DNA of 64,000 bases from contig CP166133.1 in NCBI GenBank assembly GCA_041228285.1, forward strand, positions 1,736,001 through 1,800,000, read 5' to 3'. The notes below the pieces were generated by a model, which was given only the letters and a program-made list of their open reading frames with translations, ran no database searches and was not told the origin of the DNA. The position numbers and the translations under genes are program-made. How positions within the stretch are numbered: the first letter of the stretch is position 1; each line of letters starts with the position of its first letter. The DNA is from Neisseriaceae bacterium CLB008. GTDB taxonomy: Bacteria > Pseudomonadota > Gammaproteobacteria > Burkholderiales > Neisseriaceae. Below, in pieces: positions 38,186-46,242 of this stretch.

Positions 38186-38615
38186 GCTTCACCTTAAAAG
38201 TTATGAGCCACCTAAAAAGACAACACGCCCAAAACCCTATTTATACCATTAAAGCAGCCGAACAAACACCCTGACACAGCGTGAACATACTAGTAGTTCT
38301 ACGCAAAAATCCGTATTTTTCCACAATATAAACAAGTATTTGCAATTAACATACAAACATTTAAAAAATCATTAACTGATTGTTTTGTAAAAACAAACAT
38401 AAAAAACCAATAGGCTACAAAACCTTTACAAAGGTTAAATCAGGTTAAAACTAACTAAAAGAGCGCAACAATCGGTAGAATCGCCCAAGACAGCTTTAGA
38501 AGGTTTCGTTTTCCTTATTTTAATCATCCCCTTAAGGAAAGGACCACACCCAAAGCACCCTACGACTAACAACACCATGCAATAGCCCGATAACGTCATG
38601 AAGGAAACCTAATAA
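38186..38615. promoter_or_regulatory. Divergent AT-rich intergenic region with three inverted repeats
   Basis: This 430-base gap between fhs and the orphan helical gene codes for nothing I can see. It contains TTGTTTT-GTA-AAAACAA (38380-38396), AACCTTT-AC-AAAGGTT (38421-38436) and TTTCCTTA with TAAGGAAA 15 bases apart (38510-38540). These may be protein-binding sites; no regulator is identified. Confidence 0.4.
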
Positions 38616-39383
38616 ATGGCACTAATCATTCGCGAAGACTTTAAAGAAGTGTCGGATTTGATCAATCGACTCATCACCATCGGTCAAGAATTTTCAAAAT
38701 ATGAAACACGCTGGACCGAATTGGCTAACAATGAGGATTGGCAAATCGTCAACAACATTAAAGACCCGATGAGCAAGCGCCATTTAGAAGCGCTTTACAA
38801 CACTGGCAGCGCCGTCAGCACCCAAATGAAAAATCAGTTGGTTTCATTAAATGAAAACATCACCAACTATCCATCTTTAAGCGCCATTGTGGAAAAGCTA
38901 GGCCAAGATCAAAGCTGGGTCGCCCAGATCGACTCGTTAGAATCCTTGCTCAGCCAGGCCAACGAAACCTACACGGGTTTAAACGTACACATTAAGGCCT
39001 GCCAGCAGATGGCACGCCTATTCAAGATTCAAATCAGCCAGCTCAACATCATCAAGTACACGCTTGATCTACTGGAAGACAGCGACACCTACAGTAAAGA
39101 GCTCACCATTGCCACTACCAACGCTCAGGTTGAAAAAAGCCTGGCCAGCTCCGCCGCTTTATTGCAAAACAATTCCGATAATAAGGCTTTGTTACAGCAA
39201 ATTTTATCGGCACTCTCGGAGCTCAAGCCTCATGAAGGCGGCAACGGCATTAATCACGCTTATCCTGCGGCTGAATCCGACGCAGGCATCGCGCCAGAGG
39301 CCGTAGCCACACCGCGCAAAACCATCCGCGCCACCAACCAAAACACTCAGGCACCGGAAGCCACGCCTTACCGTTTATACTAA
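38616..39383 (+). CDS. Hypothetical helical protein
   Basis: 255 residues with no signal peptide and no membrane segment. Residues 1-205 look almost wholly alpha-helical, with heptad-like leucine spacing (DSLESLLSQANETYTGL, AALLQNNSDNKALLQQIL). The last 50 residues are low-complexity and probably disordered (AAESDAGIAPEAVATP). I recognise no family. AAGGAAACC precedes the ATG, an unusually long regulatory-looking region lies upstream, and a terminator follows, so it is expressed alone. It may be a scaffold or cytoskeletal-type protein, but that is a guess. Confidence 0.65.
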   Translation: MALIIREDFKEVSDLINRLITIGQEFSKYETRWTELANNEDWQIVNNIKDPMSKRHLEALYNTGSAVSTQMKNQLVSLNENITNYPSLSAIVEKLGQDQSWVAQIDSLESLLSQANETYTGLNVHIKACQQMARLFKIQISQLNIIKYTLDLLEDSDTYSKELTIATTNAQVEKSLASSAALLQNNSDNKALLQQILSALSELKPHEGGNGINHAYPAAESDAGIAPEAVATPRKTIRATNQNTQAPEATPYRLY

Positions 39384-39390
39384 ACCGGCT

Positions 39391-39423
39391 CAAAAAAACC
39401 AACCGCTAAGGTTGGTTTTTTTG
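39391..39423. terminator. Bidirectional intrinsic terminator
   Basis: AACCAACC-GCTAA-GGTTGGTT with A6 before and a T-run after, between convergent genes. Confidence 0.85.
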
Positions 39424-39427
39424 TCTA

Positions 39428-39712
39428 TCACGACGATTTACGCGAAAAACTGGGCTCTCGCACAAAAACAAAAGCCAGCTTGCGCGCCACAGGCAACATC
39501 ACCAGCACGGTCGGAAACGCAATGACCCACGACGTGAGCCAAGAGCCTAGCCAGAGTGACCAAAGCCCGTCTATAAAGCCTACATGCCTTAAAATACTCA
39601 CCAAAGACACCACGGCACTCATGATGCATGACAAGATCAGCGGCATCACAATCCCTAAAAAACGAGGGTGCAATTTATTAAATCCAAAATAATTTTTTTC
39701 CACTTCATTCAT
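39428..39712 (-). CDS. DUF2798 membrane protein
   Basis: 94 residues with two membrane helices: LGIVMPLILSCIMSAVVSLV and WLGSWLTSWVIAFPTVLVML. This layout and the W...WL.SW.IAFPT.L...P motif match DUF2798, small inner-membrane proteins of unknown role. It is monocistronic. Confidence 0.8.
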   Translation of the reverse strand: MNEVEKNYFGFNKLHPRFLGIVMPLILSCIMSAVVSLVSILRHVGFIDGLWSLWLGSWLTSWVIAFPTVLVMLPVARKLAFVFVREPSFSRKSS

Positions 39713-39758
39713 ACCTAAATAACATCCTTTACCATAAACACAGAGGGTGGCCTTTCAC

Positions 39759-40532
39759 CTAAGCCATGGCCGCCATACTCTGCCGCAGCCAGCTTAAATA
39801 GGTCTCAAGTTTAGTCACAAACAGCCCTAAATCCGCGCGGGGCTGTTCGGCCTGAGCCAGAAAATAGGCCCATACTGGCGCCTGTTCGTGATGCTGCTGC
39901 CCCGCCAAAGCCACGTATTCGGACAGGCTGTTGGGCCAGGTAGTGTCTGTCTCTTGCCGTAACACCATGGTGGCACGAATCAACAGCCGCGACGCTTCAC
40001 GCTGTAGCCGGACCACCTCAGCATGCTCGGTGGCCGCCATCAGCGCCGTCACATAATCACTTAGCCGCTCGACGCAATCGCCATTTAAAGCCAAGGCCAG
40101 ATCACGAGACGGCTTCAATAAGTCAAAGCTTAAAGACAAATCAGGACCGGCCAAATGACGACAATAATGCTTAAGCCAACCGCCCCAACGCAGCGCTGAT
40201 TCAGGGGCCAAGACATCAGCCAACACGCCCAGATCAAAATCCACTTTACTCACGATAGGATAATCTGCCGCTAAACCTTGCCGTATGTCCGCCAGAATAC
40301 GTGCCTGTGCCTCATTCGGCACTTTTTGCAACACCACCGTCAAATCCAAATCAGATCGCCCCGGCACAGCAGTACCCCTAGCCACGCTGCCATATACGTA
40401 AAGACTGTGCACCAGCTCGGGCAAGGCCTCAATTAAGCGCACGCTCACCTCGTCCAATAAAGGTTGATAAGCTTGAAGCCATGGCCCTTGCGGCATCCGA
40501 CTAATATAGCCTCGTTCGTCCACGCCTTGCAT
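39759..40532 (-). CDS. Nucleotidyltransferase-domain protein
   Basis: 257 residues. The N-terminal part has the polymerase-beta-type nucleotidyltransferase motif LYVYGSVARGTAVPGRSDLDLTV (GS-x9-DxD), with a third acidic residue likely in KVDFDLGVL. A helical C-terminal half follows. Such proteins transfer nucleotides to small molecules or proteins; the substrate is unknown. It is not the same family as the aadA-like remnant at 54.7 kb. It is divergent from the PAAR gene. Confidence 0.8.
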   Translation of the reverse strand: MQGVDERGYISRMPQGPWLQAYQPLLDEVSVRLIEALPELVHSLYVYGSVARGTAVPGRSDLDLTVVLQKVPNEAQARILADIRQGLAADYPIVSKVDFDLGVLADVLAPESALRWGGWLKHYCRHLAGPDLSLSFDLLKPSRDLALALNGDCVERLSDYVTALMAATEHAEVVRLQREASRLLIRATMVLRQETDTTWPNSLSEYVALAGQQHHEQAPVWAYFLAQAEQPRADLGLFVTKLETYLSWLRQSMAAMA

Positions 40533-40613
40533 GCTGGCTCCTCTGACACCATTGCCATTTTGGTCTGTTTAAGCGATGATTTCTGTCTTAGCCACTTTGC
40601 GCCAAAACTCATC

Positions 40614-41741
40614 ATGCCTAGCTTTCGTTATCTCATGCGCGCCCACGACGGCAGCAACCACGACGGCACCATTATACCGCAACCCAATAGAACATTGATT
40701 GCGGGGCAAGCGCAAGCCTTAGTCGGTGATCCCGTTTTCTGTCCTCGTTGCAACGGCGTCTTTCCCATTGTGGGCTGGCACGCCAATCCTCCACTAAGCA
40801 AGGGCATGCCCGCCGCAGAAGGCATGGTCACTGCTTGCGGCGCCATTCTACAAGCCAGCCAAAAGCAGCAGTCTCTAAGCGTGGATTTTTTGGCTTTGGC
40901 ACATGAGCTCATTGATGTATTCGCACTAGCACCGAGCCAAGCCTCAGCCTTCGAAGATCCTCAATACCCTGCCAGCACACAGCAACACCCTTTCGCCAAA
41001 ACCATTCTGATCCGACAGCTTAGAGCCCGCCTACGGCGGCACCTCGACCTGCCTAATTTAGCCAGCCCCTCTATTCAGCAAGGCCCCTCTAGCCTATGCG
41101 GGCCCGCCTGCTTTGCCTTTTGCCTACTACAAGATCGGCCTGATCACTATGTCGCCACCATTCTGTCTCTGTGGCAGCACGGACAGGCTCAGCTCGGCCA
41201 GCAACGCCTACAGCCTCGACCCACCACCCTACGGCCGAAAAATTTCACCCGCGCCGACAGCCATGGGCAGCGCACTCACCTACCCATCATTGACTGGATT
41301 TTTCTGGCCAGCCTCAAAGACAGCAGCAATAAATTATTGCCTTATGCCACGCCACACCACAAAACCGCAGGCATCACCTTTTGGTTTCATTTAGATAGGT
41401 GGTTTCATGCCGTTGGCGCACCAAAGCTTAATCATTACTATGCGCCTTTAGGCAGCCACTCACGCCAAATCGCGCAGCTCAATCAGCAACACCCCGATCA
41501 TCACCTCATCGCCCTAGTGGGCGCTGGGCTCTTACACAACGGTCACGGCCGTCTGAGCAACCATTGGATCGTGCTCACCAAGCCCCCTGTCTACGCCCAG
41601 CAGCCACCTCTGGCCGACACCCATACGCGCTTACAGCTCTTTTCCTGGGGACAATGTAGCGAACAAGGGCGTCTAAACTTAACTTTTAAAAGTTTTAAAC
41701 AACACCTGTATGGCGTTTGGTCTTATGGTCAAATCCCTTAA
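40614..41741 (+). CDS. PAAR-domain protein with C-terminal putative cysteine-peptidase toxin
   Basis: 375 residues. The N-terminal ~90 form a PAAR-type tip (ALVGDPVFCPRCNGVFPIVG and GMVTACGAIL), the cone that sits on VgrG in type VI secretion. The C-terminal domain has GPSSLCGPACFAFCLLQDRPD with Cys162, and SNHWIVLTKP with His317, then LFSWGQ; this CGPA/His arrangement recalls papain-like or C39-like peptidases. I infer a secreted effector. No type VI core gene and no adjacent immunity gene is visible. The start is uncertain: ATG 40614 has no clear ribosome-binding site, and ATG 40635 is an alternative. Confidence 0.7.
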   Translation: MPSFRYLMRAHDGSNHDGTIIPQPNRTLIAGQAQALVGDPVFCPRCNGVFPIVGWHANPPLSKGMPAAEGMVTACGAILQASQKQQSLSVDFLALAHELIDVFALAPSQASAFEDPQYPASTQQHPFAKTILIRQLRARLRRHLDLPNLASPSIQQGPSSLCGPACFAFCLLQDRPDHYVATILSLWQHGQAQLGQQRLQPRPTTLRPKNFTRADSHGQRTHLPIIDWIFLASLKDSSNKLLPYATPHHKTAGITFWFHLDRWFHAVGAPKLNHYYAPLGSHSRQIAQLNQQHPDHHLIALVGAGLLHNGHGRLSNHWIVLTKPPVYAQQPPLADTHTRLQLFSWGQCSEQGRLNLTFKSFKQHLYGVWSYGQIP

Positions 41742-41781
41742 GCTTGCCCGACACGTTACTTTTCCCACTAACCCACAAAAA

Positions 41782-41829
41782 CATCATGGCCCGATATGAG
41801 ATTCAGTAAACTCATATCGGGCCATGATG
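41782..41829. repeat. Perfect 19-bp inverted repeat
   Basis: Arms CATCATGGCCCGATATGAG (41782-41800) and its exact complement (41811-41829) around a 10-base loop. On the minus strand T5 follows, so it could terminate transcription in that direction; on the plus strand no T-tract follows. Much longer than usual terminators here. Confidence 0.75.
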
Positions 41830-41872
41830 GTCATGCTTCCTTGCGCCCTAAGGACCTTAACGCAAAAGCACG

Positions 41873-41965
41873 AAAAAAGGAGTCAGGCCCGAAAGCCTGA
41901 CCAAAATCAACTTCACACGGAGAATGTTGTGACCTGGCCAACTACCACGGTTCCCACCAAGTCAC
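41873..41965 (-). ncRNA. Candidate small RNA (about 93 nt)
   Basis: The minus strand shows a promoter (TGGACT 42001-41996, 18-base spacer, TATGAT 41977-41972). The predicted 5' end is a 9-bp stem GTGACTTGG/CCAGGTCAC with one G-U pair. The 3' end is a terminator, GTCAGGC-TTTCGG-GCCTGAC-TCC-T6. The G-U pair would be a C-A mismatch on the other strand, which supports this direction. No reading frame of note lies inside. It matches no RNA family I know. Confidence 0.45.
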
Positions 41966-42167
41966 AGATTCATCATAGTACTTATGCGAATCACAAGTCC
42001 ACCTATTTTAAATTATTTATTAACAAATAAGTAAAAGTGTCTCAGAAATGCATTTTCAATAACAACTGAACTATCTGAACCTTACCGCCTATAAAAGACC
42101 AACGTCGTGAATCATGCCGCTCAATCTTCCTTATACTTTAAACTAAATATAACCAATACTGTTTTAT

Positions 42168-42950
42168 TTAGCCACCGCTTTGTCGCCGTAACAGCCCATC
42201 AAGCCATCTTGCTGGCAAAGCCCACTTTAAAAAACGTAGGCCATGCGCAACGTAAGTAATGGGATAACGCAGCTTAGGCCGCTTGTGCTCCAAGGCATGA
42301 TGCAACTTCGGCAGCACCGCCTCAGGCCCTAAGGTTAAAAACCGCGCAATACCTGGATTACTGACGGGCTGATCGGTTCTGGTTTGGCGAACATTTTGGC
42401 CAAACGATGTGGTCAATGGCCCAGGCTCAATCAAACTCACCTGAACGCCGCTGCCGTGCAACTCCATGCGTAAAGCGTCGCTCCACGCTTCTAAGGCATA
42501 TTTACTGGCCGCATAAGCCCCTCGCTTCGGCGTGGTGACCAAGCCCATGATAGAGCTGGTTTGGATGATCCGCCCCTCGCCATGAGGCAGCATCGCGGGC
42601 AACAGCAGCTGGGTCAGCTGATGTACGCCAAACAAATTGGCAGAAAACTGTTGCTGTAGCTGCTGGCGCGAAATGCTGTTCAAAGGCCCATATACGCCAT
42701 AACCAGCATTATTAAACAATGCGTAAAGCCGCCCCGCCGTTTTATCGACGACTTCGGCCGCTGCCGTGGCGACGCTGACCTCATCGTCTAAGTCCAGAAG
42801 TACCCCCTCTAAGCCCAATTCGTCCATACGGGTCACGTCTTCAGGGCGACGACAGGCGGCGAATACACGATAGCCGCGCTGTTTTAAATCCAAAGCCGCG
42901 ATGAGGCCAATGCCGCTGGAGCAGCCAGTAATCAAAATACTTCTTTGCAT
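42168..42950 (-). CDS. SDR-family oxidoreductase, YbbO-like
   Basis: 260 residues, classical short-chain dehydrogenase: cofactor motif TGCSSGIG near residue 8, NNAG near 80, catalytic Ser in TSSIMGL and Tyr-Lys in YAASK. Long identical-looking stretches with E. coli YbbO (QQFSAN.FG.HQLT.LLLPAMLPHGEGRI, ALEAWSDALRMEL) suggest an NADP-dependent aldehyde reductase of that type. C-terminus extends to the family length. Upstream sequence AAGGACTAAG serves as ribosome-binding site. Monocistronic. Confidence 0.88.
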   Translation of the reverse strand: MQRSILITGCSSGIGLIAALDLKQRGYRVFAACRRPEDVTRMDELGLEGVLLDLDDEVSVATAAAEVVDKTAGRLYALFNNAGYGVYGPLNSISRQQLQQQFSANLFGVHQLTQLLLPAMLPHGEGRIIQTSSIMGLVTTPKRGAYAASKYALEAWSDALRMELHGSGVQVSLIEPGPLTTSFGQNVRQTRTDQPVSNPGIARFLTLGPEAVLPKLHHALEHKRPKLRYPITYVAHGLRFLKWALPARWLDGLLRRQSGG

Positions 42951-42985
42951 CTTAGTCCTTACCTAGCGAGCTCGGCACATGAATA

Positions 42986-43006
42986 GGCCCCTCACAAGGA
43001 GGGGCC
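42986..43006. repeat. GC-rich hairpin upstream of the SDR gene
   Basis: GGCCCCTC-ACAAG-GAGGGGCC, perfect 8-bp arms without a T-tract on either side, 36 bases before the SDR start. The rest of the 42951-43297 gap holds only a doubtful 23-codon frame at 43060-43131. Confidence 0.4.
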
Positions 43007-43288
43007 ATCACCCATATTGAAGCGCATTCAGCCCCGCTGCTTCTGCCCGCTCAGGCTGGTTAACGAAATTTTTTTTGGATAACGCGTTTGGCCACAGCCA
43101 TCAGCACCACCACCATGAGTTTTTTATACATATCCCTGCCTATCTAAATGAATGAATGGCCACGCCATACAGCTTTCCCAAACCACAGAATCAGCCTGAT
43201 CGGTGCCTAGTTCATTTTAACGACATCGTCAGCCGACGTATACTTATATGGGGTACTCATTGCAAAAAACAATTCCCTCGCCGCCCAA

Positions 43289-43306
43289 AACAACGCTTTA
43301 GCGTTG
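43289..43306 (-). terminator. Intrinsic terminator overlapping the stop of the gene at 43298
   Basis: Minus strand CAACGC-TAAA-GCGTTG followed by TTTT. The 5' arm is the last two codons and the loop holds the TAA. Confidence 0.7.
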
Positions 43307-43822
43307 TGCTGCCTGTAGCTGATCCAAGAACAGGCCCAAAGCCTGGTACACATATTCCACTTCATAAACGGTTAGACCACACACCAAGAACTCTAGCAGC
43401 ATGACCTCACGGCCTAAACCTTGATGCTGAACCGAGCGTCGGCCCCATTCGGTATTGGCCTTAATGATGCCGTGGATATTATCAAACTCTTCACAGTGCG
43501 CGACGGCCCAGTCCAAAAATGCCTCATCCAAACGATTCACGTCGGGCATGGCCTCAGCATCACGCCAAGCAAACTCTAAGTAAGAATAATACACACCCTG
43601 ATCTTGCCAAAAACCACAGCCCAAGGTCAGCGTCTCGGCCTCTGGCTGATTCAGGCTCTGCAATAATGAGGGCAGATAATATAAGCCCGCCGTTTCAGGA
43701 ATCTCAACGCTGCGTTCAGGCGCCTGCAATAGGTCGATGCCGCCAATGTTGCTTTCATCGTCATCATAGCCCGCAGGATAAGGAAAAACAGTATAACCTT
43801 CGTTAATCAGTGCAATGGCCAC
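43298..43822 (-). CDS. Hypothetical acidic cytoplasmic protein
   Basis: From the GTG at 43822, which has GAGGG seven bases upstream, it is 174 residues; an in-frame ATG at 43882 would add 20 residues that look non-coding. The protein is acidic and aromatic, with YDDDESNIGGIDLLQAP, WQDQGVYYSYLEFAWRD and a hydrophobic end LVCGLTVYEVEYVYQALGLFL. I recognise no family. It lies 70 bases downstream of the thioesterase gene and may be co-transcribed with it. Confidence 0.6.
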   Translation of the reverse strand: MAIALINEGYTVFPYPAGYDDDESNIGGIDLLQAPERSVEIPETAGLYYLPSLLQSLNQPEAETLTLGCGFWQDQGVYYSYLEFAWRDAEAMPDVNRLDEAFLDWAVAHCEEFDNIHGIIKANTEWGRRSVQHQGLGREVMLLEFLVCGLTVYEVEYVYQALGLFLDQLQAAQR

Positions 43823-43891
43823 GGCCAACCCTCTATTCGTGATAATCGAAAAGCGCCATTGTAGCAATCGCCTGATCGCCACTCAATGCCT

Positions 43892-44305
43892 TTAGGCATG
43901 CAACACGGCAATGGTCAAACGAGACACGCAGCAAAGCTTGTTGGCTTCATTATAAATCTTGATGTCCCAAACCTGGCTGCTGCGGCCAAGATGTAGGGCG
44001 CGGCATTCGCCCCGCACCAAGCCTGATCGTGCAGCTGCCATATGATTGGCGTTGATTTCTAGGCCGACCACTTTGTCGTCGCCCTGAGTCATGAGATAGC
44101 CCGCCATCGACCCTAGGGTTTCCGCCAATACCACCGATGCGCCGCCATGCAAGAGGCCAAATGGCTGCTTGGTTCGCTCATCAACCGGCATGGTCGCCTC
44201 TAAACAATCATCGCCCAATCGGGTAAACACAATCCCAAGATGGGCCACCATCGTGCCCTCTGATCGGGCATTCAATGCTGCTAAATCTACTCTACGTTGC
44301 CACAT
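43892..44305 (-). CDS. Hotdog-fold thioesterase (PaaI/YdiI-like)
   Basis: 137 residues, single hotdog domain. [47 protein letters not shown] carries the HGG motif and catalytic Glu of the YdiI/MenI branch of acyl-CoA thioesterases. The substrate (DHNA-CoA or general acyl-CoA) is not determined by sequence. The ATG at 44305 has AAAGGAGA upstream; earlier in-frame codons are discarded. Confidence 0.88.
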   Translation of the reverse strand: MWQRRVDLAALNARSEGTMVAHLGIVFTRLGDDCLEATMPVDERTKQPFGLLHGGASVVLAETLGSMAGYLMTQGDDKVVGLEINANHMAAARSGLVRGECRALHLGRSSQVWDIKIYNEANKLCCVSRLTIAVLHA

Positions 44306-44395
44306 AAGGTTCTCCTTTGGTCGCGGCGGCTGAATGAGGGCTCGGCCGCCATAGCATCTCATTCATCGTAACCCATTCGATGCCGCCTCAACACA

Positions 44396-44415
44396 TAAAA
44401 ACCCCTTGCGGGGTT
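44396..44415 (-). terminator. Intrinsic terminator
   Basis: Minus strand AACCCC-GCAA-GGGGTT then TTT, just after the small lipoprotein gene. Confidence 0.7.
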
Positions 44416-44420
44416 GGTGG

Positions 44421-44633
44421 TTAACAACGGCCTTTTTTATATTGGCCATAAGGACAATGCTGCTGTTTTTTGTGCTTATGTTTGTATTTTTGTTGATGCC
44501 CCTGTCGATGATCATCATCTCGATGAATCGTTACCTTGTCGGCATCAATGGTAACCCGATTGGGTACATCGGCCGTCACCGTACAGGCACTTAAAGCCAA
44601 TGCGGCCATCAGCACCGTCAGTTGTTTCCTCAT
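44421..44633 (-). CDS. Small histidine/lysine-rich lipoprotein
   Basis: 70 residues. The signal ends in the lipobox LSAC (Cys 17); the mature part finishes with a run rich in His, Lys and Gln (HKHKKQQHCPYGQYKKGRC), which could bind a metal. GAGGAAAG precedes the chosen ATG at 44633; another ATG four codons earlier is less well placed. No known family. Confidence 0.65.
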   Translation of the reverse strand: MRKQLTVLMAALALSACTVTADVPNRVTIDADKVTIHRDDDHRQGHQQKYKHKHKKQQHCPYGQYKKGRC

Positions 44634-44727
44634 GTCTTTCCTCATGCGTGATTGTTCATGCAGTCAGAGTCTGATATGTCTCAAATAGTTCCAAGCACCA
44701 TCGGTGTAGCCATAACCAACCAGCCAC

Positions 44728-44751
44728 AAAAAAGCGACCCTAAGGGTCGCT
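44728..44751 (-). terminator. Intrinsic terminator after the DUF3079 gene
   Basis: Minus strand AGCGACCC-TTA-GGGTCGCT followed by T6. Confidence 0.85.
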
Positions 44752-44771
44752 AGCAAAAGCTTATGCGCTAA

Positions 44772-44972
44772 TTACTTCACCACTACCCTAGAACCGACAA
44801 AGTCATCTTCGGGGTCATACCAATCTTCACCAAAGAGCTCTACTGGGTGTAGGGTACGTCCAGAACCATTGCCACACTGCAGCTCTGTGGCCGGACAATA
44901 TTTATCACACCCCCAACACAGGCGTTCAGGATGTTTCGGATGGATGGGGAAACGGCTGGCTCTTTTTTCCAT
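44772..44972 (-). CDS. DUF3079 protein
   Basis: 66 residues. FPIHPKHPERLCWGCDKYCPA and CGNGSGRTLHPVELFGEDWY match DUF3079, a short cysteine-containing family found mainly in Betaproteobacteria. The four cysteines (CxxC, C, C) could bind zinc or an iron-sulfur centre, but this is inference. Function unknown. Confidence 0.85.
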   Translation of the reverse strand: MEKRASRFPIHPKHPERLCWGCDKYCPATELQCGNGSGRTLHPVELFGEDWYDPEDDFVGSRVVVK

Positions 44973-45043
44973 ACCTTATCCTAGTCTTTCGCCCCAGCAA
45001 AACCAAGCGCTAGTCTAACGATATTTGATCTAAGCCAAATTCG

Positions 45044-45373
45044 TTACCACATCACATCATGCCCTTCGGCCAAGCTGCGCTGTAGCCACTCGATAAACGG
45101 CACCACTCTTTGTCTGAGCAGCACTGTTTCTGCAGCATCGTTCTCTTCATCCTCGGCCTGGCCATCGTCAGGCTCTGCGGCGTTGGTCTGTGGCTGCTTT
45201 GATTCTTCTGCCATGGCGGCAGCCAAAGCGGCAATGGCCGCCGGCATCTGCGCCACGGTCAACACGCCAGGGCGCACGTCAGGATCCTTACCAATGAGTT
45301 GCAATAGCTGACGGCCATCGGCCTCCAGAAAAATCACATCAGAAGCGGCGCGCGATTGAAAGGTATACAACAT
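45044..45373 (-). CDS. DUF1840 protein
   Basis: 109 residues. The start MLYTFQSRAASDVIFLEADGRQLL and the later VLTVAQMPAAIAALAAAM are typical of DUF1840. An acidic linker (QAEDEENDAAE) is followed by a helix ending near the C-terminus. AAGGAGGG lies just before the ATG, an excellent ribosome-binding site. Function unknown. Confidence 0.88.
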   Translation of the reverse strand: MLYTFQSRAASDVIFLEADGRQLLQLIGKDPDVRPGVLTVAQMPAAIAALAAAMAEESKQPQTNAAEPDDGQAEDEENDAAETVLLRQRVVPFIEWLQRSLAEGHDVMW

Positions 45374-45428
45374 AATCCCTCCTTACGTCAGAAAAGACTG
45401 ACATCCATGACTAAATGGCTCTTAGACC

Positions 45429-45665
45429 TTACTTAGCATCAGCAACCTTGCTGATATTGGCAGAAAGCTGGTCTTGCTCAGCCTTAATTCTAGCTATTTC
45501 TTTCAAAATCAAACCACTACGAGTGGGATTACGCTTGGCATTCTCGACCAAGATCAAATCCGCCAAGTCCAGCATTTCCGCAATGAGCGCCTGCTTGTTT
45601 TGCTTTTCAGACATTTGGCCAGCCATTAACGTCGCGGCCAATTGCAATGCGTCTTGTAAAATCAT
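45429..45665 (-). CDS. Small helical hypothetical protein
   Basis: 78 residues, predicted all-helical, with the leucine-rich N-terminal half QDALQLAATLMAG and a coiled-coil-like IARIKAEQDQLSANI at the end. No signal or membrane segment. AAGAGG precedes the ATG. It is 56 bases upstream of the DUF1840 gene on the same strand, so the two may be co-transcribed. No family recognised. Confidence 0.6.
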   Translation of the reverse strand: MILQDALQLAATLMAGQMSEKQNKQALIAEMLDLADLILVENAKRNPTRSGLILKEIARIKAEQDQLSANISKVADAK

Positions 45666-45942
45666 CTAAATACCTCTTCAAAATATAGTCGGTGTTGGCG
45701 TTTTGAGGACAGGCGTGACGACACGCTTCACGCCCATCAATCGATGATTAATTCTAGCATGAACCCTCGCCGATGCACGCACGAATCACCGCCCCAGCCA
45801 GAAAAAACGCCAAATGATTAACCCGTACCCAAATACCCAAACCAACCTAAAGAACCTGTTTGATCAATTACTTAACCTACATGGCGCAAAGATATGCTAT
45901 CATACTTGACTGTTAATCATTCCTAGCCTAAAGGGGTTCCCC

Positions 45943-46230
45943 ATGCTGACTTTTTCTTTGCCTCAATGCCCCCACTGCACACGCTTGAATGCGCCAGGAA
46001 CGGTTAACCGCATTGATTTTTCAGCCACTGAATCGCTTAATTTCGCCCTCATCGGCCAGTGTCAATCCTGTCAGCAGCCCATGATGGGTTTAGGCAAAAT
46101 TGCCTTTGCCTACCGCTTCGAGCTGGCTGAAGTCCGTCAACTCATGCACCAACACCAAGGTCCGTTAGAAGCCTTACGCCCCATTCAACTGATTCGCTGG
46201 CTACCTCTGCCGGCCCATGCTCAATCCTAA
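45943..46230 (+). CDS. Small zinc-ribbon-like protein
   Basis: 95 residues with two CxxC knuckles, CPHC (9-12) and CQSC (40-43), 31 residues apart, as in zinc ribbons. No DNA-binding family is evident. AAAGGGG lies upstream. The next small gene starts 12 bases after its stop, so they form a pair. Confidence 0.65.
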   Translation: MLTFSLPQCPHCTRLNAPGTVNRIDFSATESLNFALIGQCQSCQQPMMGLGKIAFAYRFELAEVRQLMHQHQGPLEALRPIQLIRWLPLPAHAQS

Positions 46231-46242
46231 GCACAGTCACCT

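Noticed and set aside
37313-41560. Two near-matches to the Neisseria DNA uptake sequence (GCCGTCTGAG, in fhs and in the PAAR gene)
   Set aside because: Only 9 of 10 bases match, both are inside coding regions, and two such hits in 64 kb are not enough above chance to call an uptake signal.
41824-42030. 68-codon plus-strand frame after the PAAR gene as an immunity gene
   Set aside because: It begins inside the 19-bp inverted repeat, has no ribosome-binding site, low-complexity composition and crosses the candidate small RNA.
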